A stretch of 64,000 bases of DNA from Chamaecyparis obtusa (lineage: Eukaryota > Streptophyta > Pinopsida > Cupressales > Cupressaceae): positions 620,001 through 684,000 of the forward strand of contig BSBK01002055.1 in NCBI GenBank assembly GCA_027943335.1. The letters run 5' to 3'. Below, piece by piece: positions 55,176 to 64,000 of the stretch (its first letter is position 1; each line of letters opens with the position of its first letter). The position numbers and the translations under genes were made by a program. The notes under the pieces are model-generated. The model saw only the letters and a list, made by a program, of their open reading frames with translations. It was not told the DNA's origin and did no database searches.

Positions 55176-56647
55176 TGGTGAAGAGAACCCAAGGCACTTC
55201 GATGGAGGAAATAAGGATAGAATGGGGTAGATAGTTGATAGGATCCATCTGGATCTTTAGAGTTGTAATAAAAGACCATTTGTAAGGTCAATTGGCTCTT
55301 AGGTGAACTTATGAACCAAGAAGCCCAATTGAACCAAGGGTCTCAAATACCTAGAATAGGTTGCTTTTTATTGGATAAGTTAGTTTTAGGCTTTCGGTGG
55401 GTGGATTTGATCCATTTAGGCATTGGTAAAGTCTAATAGAAGCCTAGGGGAAAGAATGGCAATGTTGCAATGCAACTTTTGAAAGTTGCTTGACAACTTT
55501 CCAATAGTTACTCGACAACTTTTGAAAAGTTGCTCTAAAATTATAAATCAGTTCAAAGCACCTCAAAATGTGGTTCTAACTATTGGGAGAGGATTTTTAA
55601 ATCCAAATATGAGATCAGACATCCATTTGGATGATGCATGTATGGAGGCTTGAAGATTTGAATAGAAAATCCTTGAATTTCTAGAATATCTAACTCTAAT
55701 AGTGAATTAAACAAACTAGTACAGATGTGTGATGACTTACTAATATGTGTTTTTTTTGGAAGGGTGAATCAATGATCAAATGCAACTAGTTTGAGGTCTT
55801 TTGGTATTGTATTACCAAATATCTATTCATCTGTAACTGGACTAGTCCGAATAGACCTGAATTTGAGGGTTTGGTAAGGATGGGACCCTAAATTTCCCTT
55901 CCACCAGTGGATTCTCATGGAACTTAGGGGAATGCAAGTTAGGAATGTAATTTCAATGATTCCAGAGGCTTGAGGCAAGAGGATTTGGTCTTTCCTTTCA
56001 TCAAGTTGGCCCTAGGATAAACATCTCTATGTGTTTAGCCAGGAGAAGAGTTACCAAGTGGAGACAGTCGGTGTGTAGAACTAAGGTGGTCCTTTGAAGT
56101 GTTATTTTTGGTCATTTGGTATGTTTTAATGATATACAAGGGGTTTGGAGGATTCTGAGTACCCACCTTCTCATAGTTGCTTTGTGTTCCTAGTCTAATC
56201 TAGCCAATTAGGCATGTGGACCTAGTAGGTGTTTGAGGGTGCTAGATCAGGGTCAGACCAAGGGATCTTGGGATCCTTTAGGGAATCCAAAAGGGTGTTT
56301 GGAACTATTTTTATTTTTCCAACTCATTAAGGAGTTTTATAAACTAAGGACCAAAAATCGGGTGATCAGGGCTACAAGGATTGTAGGCCTAGACTGAAGA
56401 ATTGGTGTTGTGGGTTGTTAGGATTTCTTGTGAATGTGAATCCTAGTTGGTATTGGTCCCAAAATATTGTCTCAACCAATATTGAGAGTGGAATAGAGGT
56501 GTAGGGTGAGGTTCCCTTGTTGGGCTCATCTAGTACTTATTTCAAAGGAGTGGGTGTAGGATCAAGGAGGGTCCTAGAAAAAAGTATAGATTGGATTGGG
56601 GTGTTAGAAACCCTTAGATTTGTTGGTAGTTGCATAGCTCTACATCA
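55176..56647 (+). repeat. Candidate GYP-F 3' LTR
   Basis: The start TGGTGAAGAG resembles the GYP-H LTR start TGGTGYAGGAGC and likewise stands directly behind a T-run and a polypurine stretch. The end is proposed at TACATCA (56641-56647) only because it has the family's CATCA ending. The matching 5' LTR lies outside the window, so neither length nor end is proven. It contains two CAACTTTT-type palindromes (55472-55489, 55516-55532). No gene seen. Confidence 0.4.
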
Positions 56648-57316
56648 ATGATGCTCATGGATAGTTCAACCTTGTCAAGATCAAAAGAAAAAGAGGAAGT
56701 ATGGGTGCACATGAAATCACTAGTGTGGATGCATCTTGCCCCAAGTGTAGAGTGCAAGATGGAGGAACTTTGCATGACACCTGTTTGTCAAGTTTTCATC
56801 ATGGTACTTGTCTAAGGTGCCAGAAGTAGTGGTTTTCACCATAGGAAAAATTTATTTATCTTTAATTTTTCTACCAAGGCGCTGTTTCTAGGTTTTCACC
56901 AAGGCACTTTTTCTATTTTTTCAATTTTTTGTATTTTGTATTTTTTTTAAAAAAATTTCCATTTTGTTTTAATTTTTAGATTTTTGGAGGAAGTCAAACC
57001 TGATTCTCTTTGGATAATGCTTCTTTGGAAATATATGCTATGATAAACCAAGGTTGCAAAAATATATGCTCGAAGATGTTGATAAGGTAATGATAGGAAA
57101 AGGTATGGAAGATAAGGTAAATGATGGCTAAGGATTTATGCACAAGATGGAATAAGGGGAATGGAAGGATAATGAATGAAAGGAAAAGAAGTAGGTGTAG
57201 GATAGTAGATAAGTATTATGTAGGAGTATGTGGAGATGATGGCAAGATCAACATTGAGTTTATCCCTAAATTTTTGTTGTCTATTAGTGTCTTATATTTA
57301 GTCATTTTCTAGGAAA
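56648..57316. other. Unassigned stretch with T-rich low-complexity core
   Basis: No gene seen. It contains variants of a gttttcaccaaggc-type unit (about 56790-56910) and a T-rich run (about 56860-56990). It may be the remainder of the GYP-F LTR or flanking DNA. Open frames at 56630 and 57121 have no recognisable features. Confidence 0.4.
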
Positions 57317-58451
57317 TGTTGGTCGGTCATCACTATGACTAACTCATCATAAATAGGCTGAGTCATGTAGAATGTACATTTACTAGGTAGTAGTCACTAC
57401 CAAGTAAAATAGTGGTCACCAAGTAATTTTCTATTATACGAGTCAGATTTTTCTGATTTATGTAAAGAAAAAAATGTCAAGCACCGGGATATAAAGAACA
57501 GTGAATGTCGAGTGCTAGAGATATCTAATGCCGAACAAGCCAGAATTGACATATGTGTTTGTTATGGAACAAACACTTAGGTAAACCATTTTGGCCGACA
57601 TTTATATTTCATTTGTTGTTTGTTGATGAAATCATGGAGGTGATTACCCTCTTGTATTGTAATCATTAATCCCTATGTAACATATGGAACCAATCAGAAT
57701 TAGGGAGAGCTTAAGTGGAAAAAATAGATAATCTAGATCATAGATCTTAAATCTTGGAGAAAGTTAAGTGTCTATATAAGATGTGATCTGAACCATAAAA
57801 TTATGTAAGAGTGTGACAAAGAGAATATCTTCAGTATAGAGAAGTATTCTGATAGAGTTCAGTGACCAAGTAGAACAGAGAAAAGAAGTGAAGGGAAGAA
57901 CAGAGACATATTTGAATCATAAGATCAAATCTATACTAGAAGGAGAAGATCTATAGTTAGCATCATAGTGCAAACTAAAGGATCAGGTACTGAGACATTT
58001 TAATAGGTGTATCAGGGTAAATCTTTTAACAAAATGGTTTTGATAGACCTTAGTAAATCTCTTAACTGAGTGCTTACTTAGTTGTAAGTCTTAAATCCTT
58101 TTGCAAGGTAGATTGTATAAGTCTCAAAGCTCTTAATAGGGAAGACCCCTTACAAGGTGGATCATATTTTGTGATCAAATTTGTATGCCTAATAGGAAAA
58201 CTTTATACTACAGTAGTGAAGATTTTTGGGTGTCATCCCCACCCCAGTTTTACCTTTCAAGGGTTTCTAGGTAACCAGAATCATTGTGTTATGCTTATTT
58301 TCATGGGTTATGTTTATCTTATTAGATTTGTTATACTATTGAGTTTTATGCTTATGTTATGCAAGTTTCATTTATGTAAAAGTGGATAAATCAGTGATAT
58401 CTAATTCACCCCGCCCTCTCAATATCACATTTTCCCAGTAGATTTCCAGTA
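57317..58451 (+). repeat. NAC-J 5' LTR (about 1135 bp)
   Basis: Starts TGTTGGTCGG and ends CCAGTA before the primer site. It contains CTATATAAG (57772-57780), a good TATA box. CTTAATAGGG-like units, a CATCCCCACCCC box with gttttacc...gggtttct (about 58225-58270) and ATTCACCCCGCCCTCTC (58404-58420) are also present. The left boundary is set by the TGTTGG start only; no second LTR is in the window. Confidence 0.65.
57772..57780 (+). promoter_or_regulatory. Possible TATA box of the NAC-J LTR
   Basis: CTATATAAG, about 455 bases into the LTR; identical to the candidate TATA box of the COP-D LTR. Confidence 0.5.
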
Positions 58452-58453
58452 AT

Positions 58454-58466
58454 TGGTATCAGAGCT
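58454..58466 (+). other. NAC-J primer-binding site
   Basis: TGGTATCAGAGCT behind the LTR end: the unmodified initiator-Met-type site. Confidence 0.8.
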
Positions 58467-58513
58467 TTGGTCTCCTATAGAAGTCTAACCACTTGTGCGA
58501 TAAAGATCTTGAG

Positions 58514-59229
58514 ATGGATGCTTATAGGCTAGGAAAAATAATAGAGAATTAGAAGATCGATATTTAGCTTGCATTACAACAACTTGAAGCAGCTAGAGGA
58601 GAACTTAAGAAATCCTTAAGAAGAAGAAGAGAAATAGCTATTCAAAAAAATGAAACACAATATCAAGAAGAAGATACTACTAGACTATTTGATAGTGGGA
58701 ACTCTATAGAAACTATCAAAGCCACAAAATAACTACTGGAGAAAAACAACATACAAATAAGGACATAAAAAATCTGAAGAGAGACCAAGAAATTCAATCT
58801 GTGAAACTCTGTGAAGTAGTCAAATAGAAAAGGAAAGTTGAAGAAGACAAGACAATGGCCGAAGAAGATAAAAGAAAAATATCAATGAGACTTAATGAAA
58901 AGACAATTTAAATGCAAAGGTTGACAAATAATCAGCTAGTTATGGTAAATCAACTGCTATTGGTTAATCAAGAATTGGGCAGAAAAGATGTGGAAGTCAC
59001 CAATCTAAGATCAGAAAACAATCAACTTAGGAATGAATTGAGAAATTAAAATGAAGTTAATGAAAGGATGAACAAGCCTAATTAAGTTGTAGGATACTTT
59101 GAAGAAATGTTAAGGTCACCTAGAAGATCTAGTGATACATCTGGACTTGGACATAATGAGAAATTGTCATCCATTGAGGAAGGAGAATCATCAAAGAGTG
59201 GAGAGAAAAGGAATGAAAAACCAAAGAAC
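58514..59229 (+). pseudogene. NAC-J ORF1, coiled-coil part
   Basis: ATG 58514 (MDAYRLGKIIEN, then TAG). Gln, Glu and Lys-rich coiled coil with LQQLEAARGELKKSLRRRRE, later in another frame VMVNQLLLVNQELGRKDVEV. The SDTSGLGHNEKLSSIEEGES block is similar to the post-coil block of NAC-A and NAC-B. At least one frameshift near 58740-58770 and many stops. COP-K interrupts before any zinc knuckle. Confidence 0.6.
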
Positions 59230-60542
59230 TGTTAAGAATAGTCCCAAGAGATAAAGGAGAGGGGGGGGGGGGGGTGTGAATCAATTATCTACAAGATTAA
59301 ATTATTTATCCATTTAATTATATAAGAACATTAAGCATAAACACAATGAAAGAACACTTAACACAACACCACAATTTTGGTTACGGGGAAACCCAAATAG
59401 GTAAAAACCCTGGTGGGAATTGACACCCACTAAGAACTACACTAGTGTATTATGATCCCTATTAGAAGATCTTACAACCATGCTTGGAGTTGATCTTTAC
59501 AATGCAATAAGTACAGTGACCTAGTCAAGGGTCGGACCCTGTTAGGAGTCTTATACAATTAACCCTTTTAGGGGTGAGGACGCACTATCTGAGAGCACAC
59601 TGCTCAAAGGGGTGAAGGCTACAACCTTCTGATTAATAGATACACACTATATTTGGATCTTGGTGAACTGTGCATAAACTTGTTGTCTAGATTGGTTCCA
59701 ATGAATATCATATACTCTTTACTTGGTCACATAGACCTTCGGCTGATGGCTCAACATTTTGCACTTTCTGCTCCACTCTTTATCTTTCCACTTTGAACCA
59801 CACCTTAGAAATAAAAAATGACTACCTATAAATATCTTCCCTCCAAATGATAGAATCAAGTCAGCCTCTTAGAACCATCATGAAATCATATTAGAGAAAC
59901 AATACCCTCTTCAATAATACCTCAGTCAGCTCTACTAAGCACACAACATAAATTAGGACTTCACAATTCCATGTGAGTAGACGCCATGCTACACACAGTC
60001 AGCTTCACCAAATTATCTCCAACTTTCTTCTCATGCTAAATTACATCATGCCATCTTAAAAAAACATTTTTAACTCTCCTCTTAACATAAATACAAGTGT
60101 TCATACTGAGATGATAGGTGTAACTACCACAATCTTATAAACACTATCGGCTCTCCCAAAAAAACTCAGGAAATTGAAACTTTCAACTGGAGACTTCATA
60201 ACTCAATCTGTACTACATAGCTAACTCTACATTCATGAAAATAACATCATACATATGTCTACAACATAAATATGAAGACACAAGAATCTACTGCAACTGC
60301 ATGGTCAATCACATATAGAACTGTTCCTGGGACCTGTCAGGAACACTTACTGATATACACAACTATATTACTATCTTTACTCATAATCAAATTTTGTGTC
60401 TATGATATCATGTTGATAACATATCCATGCAACATATGTTGAAGGCTCTCTTCATCAGGTTTCCATGCATGTTGCTTACCATATGTTGTCATCAATTATA
60501 AATATATAGTCAACAATATGGCTTGCTAGAAAATCTCCAACA
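59230..60542 (-). repeat. COP-K 3' LTR (1313 bp)
   Basis: On its own strand starts TGTTGGAGATTTTC (60542) and ends TTCTTAACA (59230). A G-run of 14 (59261-59274; C-run on the element strand) lies near the end, preceded by GATTCACA. Paired GGTTTTTACC and GGGTTTCC boxes lie at 59385-59415. No gene inside. Confidence 0.85.
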
Positions 60543-61010
60543 ATCTCCCCATTTGGAATTGATGGCAACATATGGAATGAAAAAAACCATCAATCCAAAT
60601 GATTAATTCTTTTATAACATTCTCCATTTCCTCAACAAAAAATCCCTCAAGGAAGTATCCTCCAACTGCTTCAATATTCTTCAATATTCTTCATTTCCTC
60701 AACTGTACTACTTCTCATGACTATATTTTTACTCACCCTTTCTACTTGTTTTTAATTACTACATATTCATTCTTTTTATGTTTTTCATGACTATATATTA
60801 CTCCCCCTTTGACATCAATGGCAAAGGACTCCAAAAACATGAAGCACCAGTTCTACTCCCATGGTAGACTAGTCAACCTTTCATTAGTCACTGAGGACTG
60901 ATGCACTCCTACTATCTCTAATTAGATTTAGGGAAGGGAATTACTCCCAGCTTCTCCCTTAGATATTAAAAAGTATCCTTAGGTAAAGTCTTTGTGAATA
61001 TGTCTACTAG
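60543..61010 (-). other. COP-K 3' untranslated region with two polypurine motifs
   Basis: The terminal tract AAATGGGGAGAT is at 60543-60554, with GCCATCAATTCC upstream of it. A second motif TTGATGTCAAAGGGGGAG on the minus strand lies at about 60801-60818. The RNase H end (DIFTK, PKDTF) extends to about 60920 behind an in-frame TAG. Otherwise no gene. Confidence 0.75.
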
Positions 61011-62290
61011 CTAATCTTTTGTACTCACATAATCTACCATTACTTCTTTCTCTTCAACTTTCTCTCTTAGGAAGTGATATTTTATATTTTTTTTTACATG
61101 CATCATAGGGTTCTTTGACATATTGATAGTGCTAGTGTTATCAAAATGAATAACAATAGGGTAGTCAATTTGAATGCCAAAATATTTTATCATCTTCTTG
61201 ATCCACACAATTGTAGAACAATTCAATGCTGCTGCAACATATTTTGCTTCTGCTATTGACTGGGAGATACAATTCTTCTTTTTACTTGTCCAAGTAAGAA
61301 GTCTATCTCCAAGGAATAAAACTCCTCCAGAGGTACTCTTTCTATCATCCATGCATTCTGCCCAATCTGCATCTATATATACATGAAGCTTTACATTCTC
61401 TAAATTAGGATACCATAAACCATAGTCTAAGGTTCCATTCAAGTATCTTAATATTATTTTTATTGCCATGAGATAACTTTTCTTAGGTTCTGCTGAAAAT
61501 ATTCCAACAATACCAACTACATTGGAAATGTTTGGTCTGGTTTGAGTAAGATATATAAGTTTTCCAATCATAGACTTATACAAGGTTATGTTTATTGTTG
61601 GTGAATCATCTTCTTTTGAAAGTTTGCATCCTATTATCATACGGGTACTTACTAGCTTGCAATCATCCATCTTGAATGACTTCAAGATCTCTTTCACATA
61701 CTTAGTTTGATTTATGAATATACCTTTGTTTTTCTGATGCACATTCAATCCAAAACAATACTTGATAGGACCAATCATACTCATTCACATTCTCTCTGCA
61801 TCTCTTTAGCAAATTCTGCACTAAGCTTATCATTACCACCAAATATAATAACATAAACAAATATAGCAACTAACAATAGTCCATTAGATGTCTATATTAT
61901 GAATAAGTTACAATATTCTACTCCTTTCTTGAATCTAATCTTGGTCAAGTAACCATTAAGTCTTTCATACCATGCTCTGGGGTCTTGCTTAAGTAAGCTT
62001 CTTCCTTCAACTCTCCATTCAGGAATGCTGACTTAACATCCATTTGATATACCTTAAAGTTTTTGTATGTAGCATAAGCTAGAAACAACTTTATGGCTTC
62101 CAATCTGCTTACAAGTGCAAATGTATCTGAATAATCAATTCCTTCTCTTTGTGCATACCCTTTACATACTAATCTAGCTTTGTTTCTTACTACTGTTCCA
62201 TCTTCATTCATCTTATTTTTGAATATCCACTTGGTTCCAATCACATTCTTATCATTAGGCCTAGGGACCAATTCCCATGTATCATTCTTA
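61011..62290 (-). pseudogene. COP-K reverse transcriptase and RNase H
   Basis: [42 protein letters not shown] and [14 protein letters not shown], which keeps the first catalytic Asp (about 62035). The YVDD active site is ruined: around 61845-61862 the aligned residues read FVYV before IIFGGND. After a frameshift, PIKYCFGLNVHQKNKGIFIN, CKLSKEDDSP and YKSMIGKLIYLTQTRPNISN follow. RNase H: HVYIDADWAECMDDRKSTSG, QSIAEAKYVAAALNCS, HFDNTSTINMSKNP. It ends at a TAG near 61011 within the usual C-terminus. Confidence 0.9.
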
Positions 62291-63420
62291 ATTATTTGAT
62301 CTATCTATTCTTTCATTTCTTCATGCCAATCTAAATCATTACATGCATCTTCAACACTTAAGGGTTTAATCCGTGATAGTAAACATACCTCTTCATTTTA
62401 TATGGAACTTTTTTCTTTTGATCTTGTCATGAATTTACTGCTCTAATCTCTAATGATGTTATTCTTTGAATGATATCTAGATCTGAATTTAGTAACATTG
62501 GGAGTGACTTTCTCATCATATTTCTGAGATTCTTCTTCACTTGTTTCAGGGTCATTGAATAACACATCAGTTTTGTCAAACATTTCTTCAACAATTGCTT
62601 CACTACTGGTAGGTTTAGGTTCTTCTTCAATCATAGGTGCATAATCATGGTATCTCTCTTGAATCATAAACTTCTCATCAATCTTAACATGAGAAATTTT
62701 AATGATATTTTTCAATCTTACATTAAAACATCTATAATCTTTTCTTTTAGTAGAGTAACCAAGAAAAATACCTTCATCACTTCTTGCATCAAACTTGCCA
62801 ATTGCTTCATCTCTCTTGATGTAGCACTTTCTTCCAAAGATTCTAAAGTATTTCACTGTAGGTGCATTCTGAAACATAGCTCATAGGGTGTCTTGTTTGT
62901 GCCTAACCTTAATTAAATTCTATTGATAGTGTAGACTGTTGTATTGACCACATCTCTCAAATAAGTGTGTGTGGCCTTTCCTTCAATCATGATGGTGCAG
63001 GTAGTGTCAAGAATGATCCTATTCCTTCTCTCTACAATTCCATTCTACTGAGGGGTTCTAGGGGCACTTAGCTATCTCTTTATCCCATGTTCTTCACAGT
63101 ACTCAGAAAATCTGTCATAGGTGAATTATCCTCCTCTATCTGATCTCAAACATTTAATCTTCAATCCAAACTCATTTTTAACCTTGGTGTTGAATATTTT
63201 GAATTTTTCAAATGCTTCTAATTTTTCCTTTTAGAATGAAACCCACATCATTCTAGAATAGTCATCAAGAAATAAATGAAATGCCTTTCACCATAGTATG
63301 ATCTTGTTTGAGTTGGTCCACATAGGTCTGTATGTATCAGATCCAACTTGTTCTCTATTGAGTTGTGCTTTCTTTTGAATGAATTTTTTACACGCTTTCC
63401 CATCACACATTCCCTATATA
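62291..63420 (-). pseudogene. COP-K integrase and linker to RT
   Basis: From 63420 downward: the integrase core with many stops. The SDRGG block near 63115-63150 has a stop where Glu normally follows. APTVKYFRIFGRKCYIKRDE, DEGIFLGYSTKRKDYRCFNV and the acidic linker with MIEEEPKPTSSEAIVEE follow (62443-62877). That linker is the usual region between integrase and RT in plant Copia. Frames change several times. Confidence 0.8.
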
Positions 63421-64000
63421 TTGCATCAATTGGTTTTGCAATGCTAGGAAGATCTCTTACTGCCTTAACATTACTTATCTTTACTATTTTGTCAAAATTG
63501 ATATGACATAGTATTTTGTACCATAGCCAACTGCCATCTACTTTAGCAACAAAATAACTTGCTTCTGGATTAAGCTAAAAAACATTACCTTTAGTTTTTG
63601 AACTTGATGCAATCATTTCTCCTTCCTTATTGTTAATGATGCACTTGTTGTCTTTGAATTCCAATTGGTAACCTTTATCAAGCAATTGTCCAACACTTAG
63701 TAGGCTATGTCATAAACCATCAATATGTAGACCATCATCAGTGTTGTTCTTTCCATCCAAGGTAATGGCTCCTCCACCAATGATAGGTTTAGGAGTGTTC
63801 TCTCCAAATCCAACCATGCCACCTTTGTATCTATCTAGATGAAAAAATCTATATTTGTCTCTTGTCATGTGATGTGACCAACCACTATCAATGATCCAAT
63901 CTATTCTAATGTCTACTTGTGAAATCAGTGCTAAATCTTGTGTATTATTTTCATCTTCAACAGTAATGAATCCAATTTCCTCTTCAGTTGACTCTTCATC
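63421..64000 (-). pseudogene. COP-K protease and GAG-pre-integrase region
   Basis: Protease: WIIDSGWSHHMTRDKYRF (about 63845-63900); DSG intact, the following Cys is Trp. GAG-pre-integrase: LLSVGQLLDKGYQLEFKDNK (about 63640-63700) and WLWYKILCHINFDKIVK (about 63480-63530). Stops near 63703 and 63575. An acidic stretch (DEESTEEEIGFITVEDENN) lies at the window edge, where the C-terminal end of Gag is expected. Confidence 0.85.

Larger units (their letters stand above)
31080..56647 (+). mobile_element. GYP-F: outer chromodomain Gypsy element in three pieces
   Basis: Oldest layer of the main nest. Coding pieces lie at 31080-34229 (gag, protease, RT, RNase H, start of integrase), 47918-48497 (integrase core) and 54417-55170 (integrase end and chromodomain-like region). 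Frame content continues across the GYP-G and GYP-I insertions once the 5-bp duplications are allowed for. The 5' end is beyond NAC-A, outside the window. The right boundary of its 3' LTR is uncertain. Confidence 0.8.
57317..59229 (+). mobile_element. NAC-J: third non-autonomous Copia-like element, 5' part
   Basis: A 5' LTR (57317-58451), primer site and the coiled-coil part of ORF1, cut at 59229 by COP-K. The ORF1 block DTSGLGH (59134-59154) stands where NAC-B has DKTGLGF and NAC-A DMTRVGF. The zinc-knuckle part and any ORF2 would be to the right of COP-K, outside the window. More diverged than NAC-A and NAC-B are from each other. Confidence 0.65.
59230..64000 (-). mobile_element. COP-K: Ty1/Copia element, 3' part
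   Basis: Minus-strand Copia element with 3' LTR (59230-60542), polypurine tract, RNase H, RT, integrase, GAG-pre-integrase and protease. Gag and 5' LTR lie beyond the right edge. Its left boundary interrupts NAC-J ORF1. The expected target duplication would be agaac (59225-59229), with its partner outside the window. Confidence 0.85.

Noticed and set aside
56630..57312. Two open frames of 61 and 63 codons as host genes
   Set aside because: Short, no domain, no sign of splice sites or conservation, in low-complexity repeat-like DNA.
59261..59274. Run of 14 G as a possible G-quadruplex or CRISPR-like repeat
   Set aside because: It is the expanded C-run present near the end of all Copia-type LTRs here; an unbroken run lacks separate G-tracts.

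Overview
The window is plant nuclear DNA made almost entirely of nested LTR retrotransposons. I found no host gene, tRNA, rRNA or CRISPR array. The AT-richness, scarce CpG, Ty1/Copia and Ty3/Gypsy families with initiator-Met-type primer sites, long LTRs and deep decay point to a land plant with a large genome. A gymnosperm-like genome is my guess, but the sequence does not prove it.

Layout (labels are mine). COP-D (1-3435, minus, Copia; 5' LTR, gag, protease, start of integrase) sits inside the RNase H of COP-C (3436-5486, plus, Copia; RNase H end and 3' LTR). COP-C sits inside the 5' LTR of NAC-A. NAC-A (5487-31079, plus) is a non-autonomous Copia-like element. It carries a Gag-like zinc-knuckle ORF1 and a long unknown ORF2, with no polymerase or integrase visible. 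It is split by a second member of the same family, NAC-B (9567-28733, TSD taaag). NAC-B is in turn split by GYP-E (15207-27171, TSD agaga), a Tat-like Gypsy element with an extra RNase H placed before the reverse transcriptase. A 572-bp solo-LTR-like insertion (5567-6138) lies in the NAC-A 5' LTR.

NAC-A lies in the gag of GYP-F, a chromodomain Gypsy whose pieces are at 31080-34229, 47918-48497 and 54417 to about 56647. GYP-F also received GYP-G (34230-47912, TSD gtatc) and GYP-I (48498-54411, TSD ctaac), two members of one chromovirus family. GYP-G contains a reverse-oriented chromovirus, GYP-H (38879-46952). The right end holds NAC-J (57317-59229), the 5' part of a third NAC element, cut by COP-K (59230-64000, minus), a Copia element running out of the window.

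How the parts relate. Every coding region is broken by stops or frameshifts; most in-frame stops are TAG where relatives have Gln, as expected from deamination of methylated cytosine. NAC-A and NAC-B share cis-signals with the Copia elements: primer site, a box before the 3' LTR, a second upstream polypurine tract, and a C-run near the LTR end. This suggests that Copia machinery moved them in trans. The NAC family is the most unusual content of the window.
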